In this document: positions 34,944 to 44,222 of the stretch, in pieces | Position numbering within the stretch: position 1 is the stretch's first letter | How the letters are laid out: each line of letters begins with the position of its first letter | Source of the DNA: Terriglobia bacterium | Lineage (GTDB): Bacteria; Acidobacteriota; Terriglobia; Terriglobales; Acidobacteriaceae | Direction of reading: 5' to 3' | Assembly: GCA_032252755.1 (NCBI GenBank) | Contig: JAVUPY010000052.1 | Span: 124,001 to 188,000, forward strand | Length of the DNA: 64,000 nucleotides | Made by a program: the position numbers and the translations under genes | Notes under the pieces: generated by a model | Seen by the model: only the letters and a program-made list of their open reading frames with translations | Told to the model about the DNA's origin: nothing | The model's database searches: none

Positions 34944-35870
34944 ATGTACTCCATCGTCGAACCCGATCCGTCGGCTTCCGGTACCGGCTCTACGGCCGTA
35001 ACAGCCGCTCATACCGAGTATGCGGATACGATGGGGATTGGCCAAAGCCTGCGCCGGAATGGGGTTTCCACGCTTCGGTACCTGACCAAGACCGAGGTGC
35101 ACACGTACGCGTTCTCGGTGGCAGCGAATGCGATCTTATCCTTCATACCGGGTATCGTCCTCATGCTGACGCTGACCCGGAAGGTCATCCATTCGCCAGC
35201 GATGTACGACGTCGTGCTGCAACTTCTGCGCGACTATCTGCCGAGCAATCAGGACTTTGTAATCAAGAACATGAAGGCCCTGGCGGGTGCACACCGCGTG
35301 CAAATCTTCTCGCTGGTAATGCTGGTGATCAGCTCGACAGGAGTTTTCCTGCCATTGGAAGTGGCGTTGAACAGGATCTGGGGATTTGCGGCCAACCGGT
35401 CCTATGTCCGCAACCAGCTGATTTCACTGGGATTGGCGGTCGGATGTGGCCTGCTCGCACTGCTCTCGGTGGCGGCGACCGCCGGCAACTGGCATCTACT
35501 GAGCCGCTACATGCCAATGGATTGGCTGCTGGTGCGAGCCGCGGGATACATGATCATGAAGGTTTTTGCGATCCTCGCCAGCATCGCCATCTTCTTCGCT
35601 ATCTACTGGGTGTTGCCGAACGGCAAGGTCCCCGTACGAAGCGTGCTGCCGGCCGCGATGGTGACCGGCATTCTGTTTGAAGTCGCCAAGCAGCTCTATG
35701 TTCTTTCCCTGCCATGGCTCGACTTCCAGAACGTCTACGGACCGTTCTCCATTTCGGTTACGCTGATGTTCTGGGCTTACATCTCGGGCATGCTGCTGCT
35801 GGGTGGAGCTTTCCTATCCGCCGCCGAGCACAACAAATTGAAAAACGGCGAAGCTGCGTTGTCTGAATAA
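34944..35870 (+). CDS. YihY/BrkB family integral membrane protein
   Basis: This 308-residue protein has six membrane helices. The YihY/virulence-factor BrkB family (formerly misnamed RNase BN) is recognisable from SVAANAILSFIPGIVLMLTL, STGVFLPLEVALNRIWGF, LPNGKVPVRSVLPAAMVTGILFEVAKQLYVLSLPWL and FQNVYGPFSISVTLMFWAYISGMLLLGGAFLSAAEHN. The function is unknown; a transporter role has been suggested for the family. The N-terminal 35 residues are polar. ATG 34944 follows AAAAGGACTCC, a good ribosome site. Confidence 0.85.
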   Translation: MYSIVEPDPSASGTGSTAVTAAHTEYADTMGIGQSLRRNGVSTLRYLTKTEVHTYAFSVAANAILSFIPGIVLMLTLTRKVIHSPAMYDVVLQLLRDYLPSNQDFVIKNMKALAGAHRVQIFSLVMLVISSTGVFLPLEVALNRIWGFAANRSYVRNQLISLGLAVGCGLLALLSVAATAGNWHLLSRYMPMDWLLVRAAGYMIMKVFAILASIAIFFAIYWVLPNGKVPVRSVLPAAMVTGILFEVAKQLYVLSLPWLDFQNVYGPFSISVTLMFWAYISGMLLLGGAFLSAAEHNKLKNGEAALSE

Positions 35871-35893
35871 TGCAACAGTAGGGGACGTCAGGC

Positions 35894-38257
35894 CTAAGTT
35901 CCGACTGTCTTCGTCATCTCTACCGACATCGCATCATTGGGTGCCGATTCGGCATACTGCCGCACCGCGTAATTCACATCCGGCGACTTCAGTTTTACCA
36001 GCGTGGTCAGCGCCATGCGGCGCGCGGCTTGGATCAAGTTGGGGCTGCTGAGCACGTGCAAAAGCGCCCTCTCTGCCTCCGGGCCTGGGATCGCAGCCAG
36101 TGTCTGCGTACATGCGACCTGAAGGTTTCCCTTCGGATCGGTGAACAAGAGTCGCTCCAGGGCGGGAATGCTCGCCGGATCACGCAGGAACAGAAGTTCG
36201 CTTAGCGCTTCATCGCGAAGCTGCGGTTTCAGGAATGGCAACGCGTCCGCGATTACGACCGCTCGGCGTGGGTCGCGCGATTCGCGCACTGCGTCCAAGG
36301 CTGCTTTCTGCACGCGCTCATCCTGATGACGTAATGCCGGGGCCATCTCGGTCACCATTTGCGGATCTTTCAGTTGGAAGAGCAGCTTGCACGCGTTTCG
36401 CACGACATACCAACGCTCGTCGTGCAGGCATTTGCGAACCGTATCTAAAGCCATCGGGCCGACTCGTCCGATCAACCGGATCAACGCCAGACGGTTTGCG
36501 GCGTTCTTTTCTTCCTCGAGCAATGCGACGGCTTTGCCGATGCCGGCCGGCCCAGAGAACCGCAGAAGCGCCGACGCAGTTCGCAGCAGATTTCCTTCGT
36601 CGCGCTTCTGGACATACATTTCCAGGATTCGTTCCAGCGCCTGCGTCGATGCGAGTCCGGTTAGCGCGTTGTGGCAACATTTTTCGTGATCTGCGGGATT
36701 GACGGATGCGACGCCCTGGATCGCGGTCCCGATCGCTTCGACGATCTCGAACTGTTCAAACTTGGATACAACTCGCGAAATCGCCAGCAGGGCGTTCAGG
36801 AGTTGCTGATGGGCGAGGTCCTGATGCGCGAATCGTGGGAGGACCTCGCAGAGATGACTGCTCGTGCTCTGCCAGAAGTCGGACCTTAAGCCACCGAGTG
36901 CTTGGATCAGTTCCGGCAGGCGACCGAGGTCTTCAACCCGGAGTTCGCCATTGCTGGTAATCAGCGAGATATATCGATCAGCCAACTGGGTGGCGGTTGG
37001 GGCGTCGCCCGTCCTCACAAGCTCCTGAATGTGAAGCACCAGGCGCCGGAAATGGTTCGTCTCGAAAGTCTTGAACTGCAGGAAGCGCCGTGTTTTCTCT
37101 TTGCCGGGAACAACGGCCCATTCGAGTTCGCCGCGAATCCGCTCCGTCGTCGTCTGAGGAATGTTGAATTCGCGAACGTACTCCGCCAGTTTCTCGGCCA
37201 GGCGCGAAGCCACTTGCGTTGCCTGGAGGCTGCGCAGCAGAACGCGAATGATCTCGTCCTCGATGATCAGACCATCGGGACCGCCAGGAGCCGTACCCAG
37301 TCGTTTGGCGGCCCACTGCGCGGCGGTGTCTTCAATGACCTCGGCCGCCATCTGGTCGGGCGGCAATTTGCGGAGCGCCTCGCGACGCCTTGGCGGGAAC
37401 GAGGCCAGCACTACTTCCGGTCGGGACTCAGCAATGATTCGTGCCAGGTCCACGTACGATTTCTGCGGACCATCCACGCTCTCCATCAGCGTGGCATTGA
37501 AATAACCTTCGACAACAGCGGTAATCCCCGCCGGGCCACCGCCCGGAGTTACTGGTCCGTTTCCGGTCAATCCCGCGCCAAATCCGCCCGAAGAGCCGGC
37601 CGAGAATCCGCCGTCGCCGCCATTGCCGCCCATGCCAGTTCCGTAGCCGGTCCCGCCGTCGAACCCGGCTCCAGAAGCAGCACCCGCCGTCGCTCCCGTG
37701 ACGCCGGCGTTCTGCAGCAGCCAGTCGAACTTCTCCATGCCGGGAGCGCGAAAATCCGATAAAGCTTTCGACATCAGGTAGGACTCGGAGTCGGTCTCGA
37801 GTATTGTGTCGCCACTTTCGGAGCGCTGCTGGTTCTTTCCGGCTGGGATAATTCGCGCGAACTCGACGGGATTCTGTACAAGGTGCTGGTGCAGGCCGGT
37901 TGCTTCCAGTGTCTTGACCTGCACTGCGAGAACACCGATCAGTTTTCGGTAGCCGGTCATGGTTAATCCAACTTCGAAGGTGACCGCGCCAACGCCGCGC
38001 TTCAGGAACTCGTTTTCCAGGGTCTTCAGCGCAGGGTCGGTAGTCAGGATGTTGTTGATCATGACGCGCTGATCGACGAACCCGAGCGTGAACTGCCCGT
38101 GATTCTTAACGATTTCGTTGAGCTGATCGAAGCTGTGCTGCAGAGGCTGGTTCACGGCCGCATGGCCGGGAGAGAACATGATCGCGGTCTTCAGCAGGGT
38201 TTGCAGAGACCGTGCGTATTTGAGCCCAACCGCTTTCGTCTGATTCGTATCCTGCAT
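35894..38257 (-). CDS. large HEAT-repeat protein with Gly-rich linker, unknown function
   Basis: This 787-residue cytoplasmic protein has no signal or membrane segment. Residues about 1-150 form a helical-beta domain (AVNQPLQHSFDQLNEIVKNHGQFTLGFVDQRVMINNILT), about 185-250 is a Gly/Ala-rich linker with repeated GGxG, 250-560 is helical, and about 600-770 holds HEAT repeats (VRKCLHDERWYVVRNACKLLFQLKDPQMV; VQKAALDAVRESRDPRRAVVIADAL). It probably works as a scaffold or sensor; no enzyme motif is visible. The gene ends 23 bases from the convergent YihY gene. Confidence 0.65.
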   Translation of the reverse strand: MQDTNQTKAVGLKYARSLQTLLKTAIMFSPGHAAVNQPLQHSFDQLNEIVKNHGQFTLGFVDQRVMINNILTTDPALKTLENEFLKRGVGAVTFEVGLTMTGYRKLIGVLAVQVKTLEATGLHQHLVQNPVEFARIIPAGKNQQRSESGDTILETDSESYLMSKALSDFRAPGMEKFDWLLQNAGVTGATAGAASGAGFDGGTGYGTGMGGNGGDGGFSAGSSGGFGAGLTGNGPVTPGGGPAGITAVVEGYFNATLMESVDGPQKSYVDLARIIAESRPEVVLASFPPRRREALRKLPPDQMAAEVIEDTAAQWAAKRLGTAPGGPDGLIIEDEIIRVLLRSLQATQVASRLAEKLAEYVREFNIPQTTTERIRGELEWAVVPGKEKTRRFLQFKTFETNHFRRLVLHIQELVRTGDAPTATQLADRYISLITSNGELRVEDLGRLPELIQALGGLRSDFWQSTSSHLCEVLPRFAHQDLAHQQLLNALLAISRVVSKFEQFEIVEAIGTAIQGVASVNPADHEKCCHNALTGLASTQALERILEMYVQKRDEGNLLRTASALLRFSGPAGIGKAVALLEEEKNAANRLALIRLIGRVGPMALDTVRKCLHDERWYVVRNACKLLFQLKDPQMVTEMAPALRHQDERVQKAALDAVRESRDPRRAVVIADALPFLKPQLRDEALSELLFLRDPASIPALERLLFTDPKGNLQVACTQTLAAIPGPEAERALLHVLSSPNLIQAARRMALTTLVKLKSPDVNYAVRQYAESAPNDAMSVEMTKTVGT

Positions 38258-38285
38258 TCAGTCCGCCCGCGGCTGGGCGTCTTGT

Positions 38286-38996
38286 TTAATCGGGAGCGCC
38301 CATTTCGCGCACAATCGCAACGCTTGCGCTCGCCCCGATCCGGTTCGCTCCGGCATCGATCATTCCCACTACATCCGAAGCCGTCCGGATTCCGCCCGCC
38401 GCTTTCACTCCAATCTTTGTTCCCACCACTCCCCGCATCAGGGCGACATCGGCAACTGTCGCACCGGCGGATGAGAAACCCGTCGAGGTCTTTACAAAAT
38501 CCGCACCCGCATCGGCCGCCAGCTTGCACGCGAGAATCTTCTCGTCGGTGTCGAGCAGGGCCGTCTCGATAATCACCTTCAGGATCGCCCCCGAGCGATG
38601 CGCGAGGTCGGCCAGCGCCTTGATTTCCGAACTGACCACGGTGCGCTCGCCCGACTTCAGCGCCCCGATGTTGATCACCATGTCTAACTCTCTGGCGCCC
38701 AGCCGCAGGCAATCGACCGCCTCGGCCAGTTTCGCCGTGCCCGTCGTCGCTCCCAGCGGGAACCCGATCACGGTTCCAACCAGCACGGGCGAGCCCTGCA
38801 CGAGGCTCACGGCCTGCGCCACGTTCGACGGGTTCACCATGACCGAGCAGAAGCCGTACTTCACCGCTTCTGCGCACAGCTTTGCGACCTGCGCCCGCGT
38901 CGCTTCCGGCTTCAACAACGTATGGTCAATGAGAGCAGCTACAGCTTTCCAATCCTGAGCTACAGGGGAGGTAGGTTCCTTCAATGCTTTTTCCAT
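38286..38996 (-). CDS. deoC: deoxyribose-phosphate aldolase
   Basis: This 236-residue class I aldolase cleaves 2-deoxyribose-5-phosphate to glyceraldehyde-3-phosphate and acetaldehyde, feeding DNA-derived sugar into central metabolism. It shows [46 protein letters not shown] and the Schiff-base lysine in [11 protein letters not shown]. Length matches the family. Salvage genes hpt, ada, cdd and tdk follow within 10 kb. Confidence 0.96.
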   Translation of the reverse strand: MEKALKEPTSPVAQDWKAVAALIDHTLLKPEATRAQVAKLCAEAVKYGFCSVMVNPSNVAQAVSLVQGSPVLVGTVIGFPLGATTGTAKLAEAVDCLRLGARELDMVINIGALKSGERTVVSSEIKALADLAHRSGAILKVIIETALLDTDEKILACKLAADAGADFVKTSTGFSSAGATVADVALMRGVVGTKIGVKAAGGIRTASDVVGMIDAGANRIGASASVAIVREMGAPD

Positions 38997-39193
38997 GACT
39001 CAATGGATTTTAGCATCGCACAAAGATGGTAAGCGGAAAGTGCCTGGAAGCCTAGTTACGAAAAGGACGCGTAAGAAGTAATGTTCCCTCTTTGGGATCA
39101 ACAGGTGGGCGTTCCCAGGATAACGTCGCAGGATTACCGGGGGCGGCCCCCATGGGCCAGACGCCGATTCCACAGAAAACCTTGAGGAGACAG

Positions 39194-39709
39194 CTACGGC
39201 ACGATACAGATATCCGGCAGGTTGCGATACCTCTCGGCGTAATCCATGCCATAGCCAACTACGAACTCGTCCGGGATCTCGAAGCCGACATAATCTGCCT
39301 GGATGTTCTCAATGCGCCGCGCCTTCTTGTCCAAGAGCGCGGCAATCTTGAAGCTCTTTGGTTTGTGCGCCTTCAGCACCCGGGAGAGATAAGTCAGGGT
39401 GAGGCCGGTATCCAGGATGTCCTCGACCAGGATGATGTTCTTGCCTTCCATCGACTGGTCGACGTCCTTGAGCATCTTCACTTCGCCGCTGTTCTGCTTA
39501 GCATTGCCGTAACTGGAAACCGAGATGAAATCGAAGCTGGCATCCAGGGTGACGTGCCGCGAAAGGTCGCTCAGAAAAATAGCCGCACCCTTCAAGACGC
39601 CCAGCAGGACAATCGATTCGCCGGCGTAATCTTTGCTGATCTGCGCCGCGATCTCGGCGACACGTTTCGCAATCTGCTCCCGCGATATGAAGACCTTGAG
39701 TTCCGACAC
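39194..39709 (-). CDS. hpt: hypoxanthine(-guanine) phosphoribosyltransferase
   Basis: This 171-residue purine salvage enzyme converts hypoxanthine or guanine plus PRPP to IMP or GMP. The PRPP loop is NIILVEDILDTGLTL (about 97-111), preceded by VLLGVLKGAAIFLSDL, and the C-terminal base-binding loop is DYVGFEIPDEFVVGYGMDYAERYRNLP. It is complete and typical in length. Confidence 0.95.
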   Translation of the reverse strand: MSELKVFISREQIAKRVAEIAAQISKDYAGESIVLLGVLKGAAIFLSDLSRHVTLDASFDFISVSSYGNAKQNSGEVKMLKDVDQSMEGKNIILVEDILDTGLTLTYLSRVLKAHKPKSFKIAALLDKKARRIENIQADYVGFEIPDEFVVGYGMDYAERYRNLPDICIVP

Positions 39710-40022
39710 AAATGCGACTCCCCGTAAATACCAGATTTCAGGAAATGACGATAGTAGAAGAGCAGGCGGGAGACTTCAACAATTTCGATTGACGATTGAC
39801 GATTTTCTCATTGACGATTGTGAAGAAATGCCGAAATGACGAATGCCGGAATGACGAATGAAAAGCACCAGGCAAAGCAGTTCAATCGTCATTCCGGCAT
39901 TTCGACAATCGTCATTAGTTTTCCAAACGTCAATTGCTGCTTCATTCTCATCTTGAAATTCGTCATTCGTCATTGCCTGCCGTATCATAAGCAACATTCA
40001 CCGTTTTCATAGGAGCTCTCCA
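39710..40022. repeat. intergenic hairpin built from GACGAAT/GACGATT words (main copy)
   Basis: Perfect 16-bp arms AATGCCGGAATGACGA (39842-39857) and TCGTCATTCCGGCATT (39886-39901) enclose a 28-nt loop. Around them the words TTGACGATT, GACGAATG and CGTCATT occur about ten times between 39786 and 39975, in one sense on the left and the complement on the right. No gene is credible in 39710-40022. Similar words recur near 44.2 and 48.1 kb. Confidence 0.75.
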
Positions 40023-41594
40023 ATGCGCGCTCGGCGCATCGCATTGAGTCTTGTTCTCGTCGCGTGCTCGTCGTTCGCCAGCGCGCAGCAGCATCCCGCC
40101 GCGGCCACTCCGGCGCATCCCGCACCGCCTCCGGCAGCCCCAACCGAATCGCCCGAACAGCGCACGGAAAAGGCGTTCGACGCGGCACGGCAGTCTCCGC
40201 CTGCGCTCTACGCTTTTCTGAGGGAGATGCCCAAAGGTGGAGACCTGCATAACCACATGACCGGCGCGGTTTATGCCGAGAGTTACGTCCGCTTCGCCGC
40301 CGAGAACAATCTTTGCGTCGATCGCAAAACGATGAACCTGACCGCTCCACCCTGTAAAGAAGGTCAGGCCGAGGCGAAAGAGGCGTTCAGCGATCCCATT
40401 CTCTACCGCGAGATGCTCGCCGCGTGGTCCATGCTCGGCTGGCCGATGTCCGGGAAGAGCGGCCACGACCAGTTCTTCGACGCATTCCCGTTGTTCGACA
40501 AGCCCGAGATCGGCCACTACGGCGACATGCTCGCCGAACTGGCGCAGCGCAACGCCGACGCCAACGTGCAGTACCTCGAACTCATGTTGTCGCCCGACGT
40601 CTTCGCCTCGCTCAGCTTCGGCCTGAAAGCCGAGTGGAACGACGATTTCGGCAAAATGCGTACAGCCATGCTCGACGGTGGCCTGCGCGACATCGTTGCC
40701 CAGACGAGCAAGAACCTCGACCAGTGGGAAGCCCGCCGGGACGCAATCCTGCACTGCCGCGACTCGAACCAATCGCTCGCCGAGCCCGGCTGCTCCGTGA
40801 AGACCCGCTATATTTTCCAGATCCTACGCGGATTCCCCAAGCAGGCTGTCTTCGCCCAACTCGTCACTGCGTTTGAAACGGCAACACAGGATCCGCGCGT
40901 TGTCGGTCTCAATCTGGTGATGCCCGAAGACGCCTACATCCCGATGCACGACTTCGAGTTGCACATGCGGATGCTGTCGTACCTGAAGGAGATCTATCCG
41001 AAGGTACACATCACGCTGCACGCCGGAGAACTCGCACCGGGATTAGTACCGCCAGATGGCCTCCGCAACCATATCCGCGACTCCATCGAGATCGGCCGCG
41101 CCGAACGCATCGGCCACGGTGTAGACATAATGTACGAAGACAACCCGCACCAGTTGCTCGCCGAAATGGCTCGTCGCAACATCATGGTCGAAATCTGCCT
41201 GACCTCGAACGACATGATCCTGGGCGTGAAAGGAAAGAACCACCCGCTGGCGCAATACCTCAAGGCTGGAGTGCCGGTCGCGCTCGCCACCGACGACGAA
41301 GGCGTTGCTCGCTCGGAGATCACGCGCGAATTCATGAAAGGCGTCTACGAACAGGACCTCGACTATCTCACGCTAAAACGCATGGTCCGCACCAGCATTG
41401 AGCACGCCTTCCTGCCCGGACAAAGCCTCTGGCAGGATGGACGACGGTTTGTAATGGGCCACGAATGCGCAGCCGACCGGCCGAACATCAAATCGGTGAT
41501 GCCCTCGTGCCAGAAACTGTTAAACGCGTCCGAAAAAGCTCGCGAGGAGTGGAAGGTGGAACAGAAGTTCGCGGAGTTTGAAGCGAAGTACTAG
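40023..41594 (+). CDS. secreted adenosine deaminase-family protein
   Basis: This 523-residue exported member of the adenosine/AMP deaminase family has a signal peptide 1-22 (ASAQQ) and an Ala/Pro-rich spacer to about residue 45. Zinc ligands DLHNHM (His 76/78), catalytic HAGE (333-336), GHG (near 365) and ATDDEG (Asp 424/425) are all present, so it should be active. The insert between 100 and 330 makes it much longer than cytosolic adenosine deaminase (about 330-350), as in ADGF-like secreted deaminases. It likely deaminates extracellular adenosine or related nucleosides. Confidence 0.88.
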   Translation: MRARRIALSLVLVACSSFASAQQHPAAATPAHPAPPPAAPTESPEQRTEKAFDAARQSPPALYAFLREMPKGGDLHNHMTGAVYAESYVRFAAENNLCVDRKTMNLTAPPCKEGQAEAKEAFSDPILYREMLAAWSMLGWPMSGKSGHDQFFDAFPLFDKPEIGHYGDMLAELAQRNADANVQYLELMLSPDVFASLSFGLKAEWNDDFGKMRTAMLDGGLRDIVAQTSKNLDQWEARRDAILHCRDSNQSLAEPGCSVKTRYIFQILRGFPKQAVFAQLVTAFETATQDPRVVGLNLVMPEDAYIPMHDFELHMRMLSYLKEIYPKVHITLHAGELAPGLVPPDGLRNHIRDSIEIGRAERIGHGVDIMYEDNPHQLLAEMARRNIMVEICLTSNDMILGVKGKNHPLAQYLKAGVPVALATDDEGVARSEITREFMKGVYEQDLDYLTLKRMVRTSIEHAFLPGQSLWQDGRRFVMGHECAADRPNIKSVMPSCQKLLNASEKAREEWKVEQKFAEFEAKY

Positions 41595-41851
41595 CCCGGA
41601 GCAATTCGTGTCTGGGTACCCCTTCCCAGTCCGAAGTTCGCTGGAATGAGGTAGTTCAGCTTTTCATCGTCAATCCGGAAAATCGTTAATCGCCTGAGTG
41701 GGAATTTCCCCTCGCGAAAATCCGCAGGGTCGAAGGACTTCTGTTTCATCCGTTGATCGCAATTTTGTCATTCTTTTGCATTCTCCCTCTCGTTCTCCGG
41801 CGTATAAGTCAATGAAGGGCAATTGCGGAGCGAGATCGCAAGTCGGCTCAG

Positions 41852-42343
41852 ATGAGGAATGCCGCTGAGGATTTCGGAGATCTGGTTCGCCAGCACCAGG
41901 CGATGGTGTTCACCCTCGCGCTCCACTTCCTCGCAGACCGCAACCTCGCTGAGGAAGTCGCGCAGGACGTGTTTTTGCAGCTTCATCGGCATTTAGGGAG
42001 GTTGCAGTCAGACGAGCACGCTGTCTTCTGGTTGCGCCGGGTCACGGTCAATCGCTGCATCAGCGAGGCGCGCCGTCGAGGAAGGCGTCCTGAAGTTTCA
42101 CTGGATGCTGTGCCAGAACCAGAGGCACCAAATTTGGACTGCGATCCCATAGTCAGTCGGCAACTCCAAAGACTTGTTGCGTCACTGCCGGAGAAGGCGC
42201 GCGGCGTCGTGCTTCTTCGATATCAGGAAGATCTCGATCCGGAAGACATTGCCCGAGTGCTCGGTATATCTGTGAACACGGTCAAAAGCCAGCTCCAACG
42301 AGCCTTGCCATGCTTCGTCAGAAAGTGGAGCAGATGCAGGTGA
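41852..42343 (+). CDS. ECF-type RNA polymerase sigma factor
   Basis: This 163-residue sigma-70-family factor has only regions 2 and 4. Region 2 reads FGDLVRQHQAMVFTLALHFLADRNLAEEVAQDVFLQLHRHL; region 4 reads VASLPEKARGVVLLRYQEDLDPEDIARVLGISVNTVKSQLQRAL with its helix-turn-helix. It is the first gene of a four-gene unit with an anti-sigma-like membrane protein and two DUF4252-type exported proteins. No clear own-type promoter was found in 41595-41851. Confidence 0.92.
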   Translation: MRNAAEDFGDLVRQHQAMVFTLALHFLADRNLAEEVAQDVFLQLHRHLGRLQSDEHAVFWLRRVTVNRCISEARRRGRRPEVSLDAVPEPEAPNLDCDPIVSRQLQRLVASLPEKARGVVLLRYQEDLDPEDIARVLGISVNTVKSQLQRALPCFVRKWSRCR

Positions 42344-42347
42344 AGAG

Positions 42348-42692
42348 ATGATGGATTCTTTTGAACGCCAACTTAAGGATGCGTTGCGCCGCGAGGAACC
42401 ACCGCCCGGCTTTGCCGCCCGGGTCGAGGACCGCGCCAGCAGGCATCGGCAACGCTCGTGGTGGCGCGCTTTGTTCGGGTCACCGCAAATACGCTGGGCC
42501 ACGGTAGCCTTACTATGCTTCGCGCTGATTGGCGGCGCGCTCCTGCGGCGTGAGAGAGCGCGTCGGCGCAGCGAAGGCGAAGCCGCAAAGCAGCAGGCTT
42601 TATTGGCACTGCAGATCGCCGGGGCGAAGCTCAGGCTCGCTCAAGCGATGGTGCAGCAGATAAACGAAAGATCGTCTGGGAGGGATCAATGA
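42348..42692 (+). CDS. anti-sigma-like single-pass membrane protein
   Basis: This 114-residue protein has about 50 cytoplasmic residues (FERQLKDALRREEPPPGFAARVEDR), one membrane helix (about 50-67) and a basic then Gln/Ala-rich tail. The N-terminal pattern of alternating charged residues followed by a PPPGF segment is typical of short anti-sigma factors, though no zinc-binding HxxxCxxC is present. It begins 4 bases after the sigma stop and overlaps the next gene by 4 bases, so it is co-translated and likely regulates the sigma factor. Confidence 0.65.
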   Translation: MMDSFERQLKDALRREEPPPGFAARVEDRASRHRQRSWWRALFGSPQIRWATVALLCFALIGGALLRRERARRRSEGEAAKQQALLALQIAGAKLRLAQAMVQQINERSSGRDQ

Positions 42693-43249
42693 AAACTCTG
42701 TGGTGCGCAGTTCTCATTGTAATCAGCGGTCTCGCCGCGTGGGCGCAGGAAATCAAAGTTCCCAGCAGTTGGGACCGACTCGCGGCCAAAGCCGATGAAG
42801 TCGTCAAAGTTACCATGGACAAAAAGATGCTGCAGTTCGCTTCGAAATTCATGGACAACGAAGGCGACGCTGAAGGAAAACGACTAGTCTCGAAGTTGAA
42901 CGGAATCTACGTTCGCAGCTTGGAATTCAAGCAACCGGACGAGTTCACCGATGCTGATGTGGAGCCGATACGCGCCCAACTACAGGGGCCGGAGTGGTCG
43001 CGCATTGTGCAGGTGGAAAGCAAGCCTGACAAAGAACACGTCGAGATCTACATAAGGACCGTGAACAACCAAACGATGGGGATAGTGGTGCTCTCGCAAG
43101 AACCCAAGGAACTTGTCCTCGTTCATCTCGATGGGCCGATCAACCCCGAGGATCTCGACGACCTGAGTGGAAACTTCGGGATTCCGAAGAATATTCATGT
43201 GCCGAAGAAGTCAGCACCTGCGTCCACGCCGCCAGCGGTGAAGAAATGA
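42689..43249 (+). CDS. exported DUF4252-family protein
   Basis: This 186-residue protein has a signal peptide (1-19, LAAWAQ). The body reads WDRLAAKADEVVKVTMDKKMLQFASKFM, KLNGIYVRSLEF and WSRIVQVESK....VEIYIRTVNNQTMGIVVLSQEPKELVLVHLDGPINPEDL, typical of DUF4252, whose function is unknown and which often lies in ECF sigma operons of Bacteroidetes and Acidobacteriota. The tail is Pro/Lys-rich. It overlaps both neighbours by 4 bases. Confidence 0.75.
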   Translation: MKTLWCAVLIVISGLAAWAQEIKVPSSWDRLAAKADEVVKVTMDKKMLQFASKFMDNEGDAEGKRLVSKLNGIYVRSLEFKQPDEFTDADVEPIRAQLQGPEWSRIVQVESKPDKEHVEIYIRTVNNQTMGIVVLSQEPKELVLVHLDGPINPEDLDDLSGNFGIPKNIHVPKKSAPASTPPAVKK

Positions 43250-43752
43250 ACCGGCTTCGGATAGTCGGCGTGCTGTTGGCCATCGTCATGGGAGTCGCAT
43301 CCACAGCGATGGCACAGACGGGGATCAAGGCAGTGGTCAGCGTATTGGAAAGGCGCTACTCGGTGCGACACCACGGCGTTCCCGGGCTATGGTTGGCGAA
43401 GCCCTTCATGTTCGGCTCCGGAGTGAGTGGGCTAAAGATGGCTGAGTTCGACGATTTTCGCATCCCGTCCAGAGATGTTAATGCGCTCCAGGCGGAGGTC
43501 GGCCGCGCGTTAGGCAGCGAATGGAGTCCTTTCGTGGAGACATGGTCCAACTCCCACCATGAGTGGTCGACAATTTACGCCCGGCAGGAAGGCAGCCATC
43601 TGGAGTTGTTGATCGTCGATTCCGACGAAGACGGTTGCATGACGGTGCTGCAGATGAAGGTTAGTGGCAAGGCACGAGCCGAATGGATCAGTCAGCCAGC
43701 AGAGTCGGCAGGGCGCGCAGATGCTAACCATGATCAGGGCGCGGAGGATTAG
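43246..43752 (+). CDS. exported diverged DUF4252-like protein
   Basis: This 168-residue protein has a signal peptide (1-23, MAQ). It aligns by eye with the preceding gene in the FxDFRIPSRDVNALQAEVGRALGSEWSPFVETWS region and the later LELLIVDSDEDGCMTVLQMKVSG, so it is probably an old paralogue. The ATGA overlap with the preceding stop indicates a single transcript and coupling. Function is unknown; it is likely a partner in the envelope pathway controlled by the sigma factor. Confidence 0.6.
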   Translation: MNRLRIVGVLLAIVMGVASTAMAQTGIKAVVSVLERRYSVRHHGVPGLWLAKPFMFGSGVSGLKMAEFDDFRIPSRDVNALQAEVGRALGSEWSPFVETWSNSHHEWSTIYARQEGSHLELLIVDSDEDGCMTVLQMKVSGKARAEWISQPAESAGRADANHDQGAED

Positions 43753-43775
43753 CTAACCGTCGTTCCCCTCGCGTC

Positions 43776-44192
43776 CTATCCTTCCAAGCGAAATCCCACC
43801 GGCAGCAATTCCGTGATCGTCGTCTGCACGGCTTCGCCATCATTTCCGCGATAGATCACAATCGCATTCGGACCGAACTCGAAGATCACCTGCCGGCAAG
43901 CTCCACACGGCGCGCACGAGACTCCATCGCGATTCACCACGGCGACGGCCTTGATGTCGAGTTTCCGGCCGTCGGTCTTGTCGGCAATCGCCGTGAAGAT
44001 CGCGGTCCGCTCGGCGCAATTGGTTAGCCCGTAGGACGAGTTCTCGACATTGCACCCGACATAGGTCTTTCCCTCGCTGGTAAGAATCGCGCATCCAACA
44101 AAGAATTTTGAGAACGGCGCATATGCCCGCTCACTGACTTTTTCGGCTTCCTGCAGTAATCGATCCTGTTCAGATTTCGAAATCGAAATCAT
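43776..44192 (-). CDS. cdd: cytidine deaminase
   Basis: This 138-residue tetrameric-type enzyme deaminates cytidine and deoxycytidine to uridines. The zinc site is NCAERTAIF (Cys with catalytic Glu) and PCGACRQVIFEF (two Cys). The substrate-binding FFVGCAI and the GCNVENSSYG strand precede it. Complete length. Confidence 0.96.
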   Translation of the reverse strand: MISISKSEQDRLLQEAEKVSERAYAPFSKFFVGCAILTSEGKTYVGCNVENSSYGLTNCAERTAIFTAIADKTDGRKLDIKAVAVVNRDGVSCAPCGACRQVIFEFGPNAIVIYRGNDGEAVQTTITELLPVGFRLEG

Positions 44193-44222
44193 TCGTCACT
44201 CCGAAATTCGTCATTTCGTCAT
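44192..44222. repeat. GACGAAT-type word repeat (half element)
   Basis: ATTCGTCACTCC, AATTCGTCATTTCGTCATT lie between cdd and the nuclease gene. The words equal the right arm of the hairpin at 39.9 kb; the left arm is absent here. Confidence 0.5.

Noticed and set aside
39782-39975. Possible CRISPR array
   Set aside because: Repeats are 7-9-base words in inverted halves without regular spacers and no cas gene is nearby.
41595-41851. Autoregulatory ECF promoter
   Set aside because: TATAAG at 41803 has no -35 at proper spacing (TTTGCA is 22 bases away).
42348-42692. Zinc-binding anti-sigma (ZAS) domain
   Set aside because: No HxxxCxxC motif is present; kept only as a generic anti-sigma-like protein.
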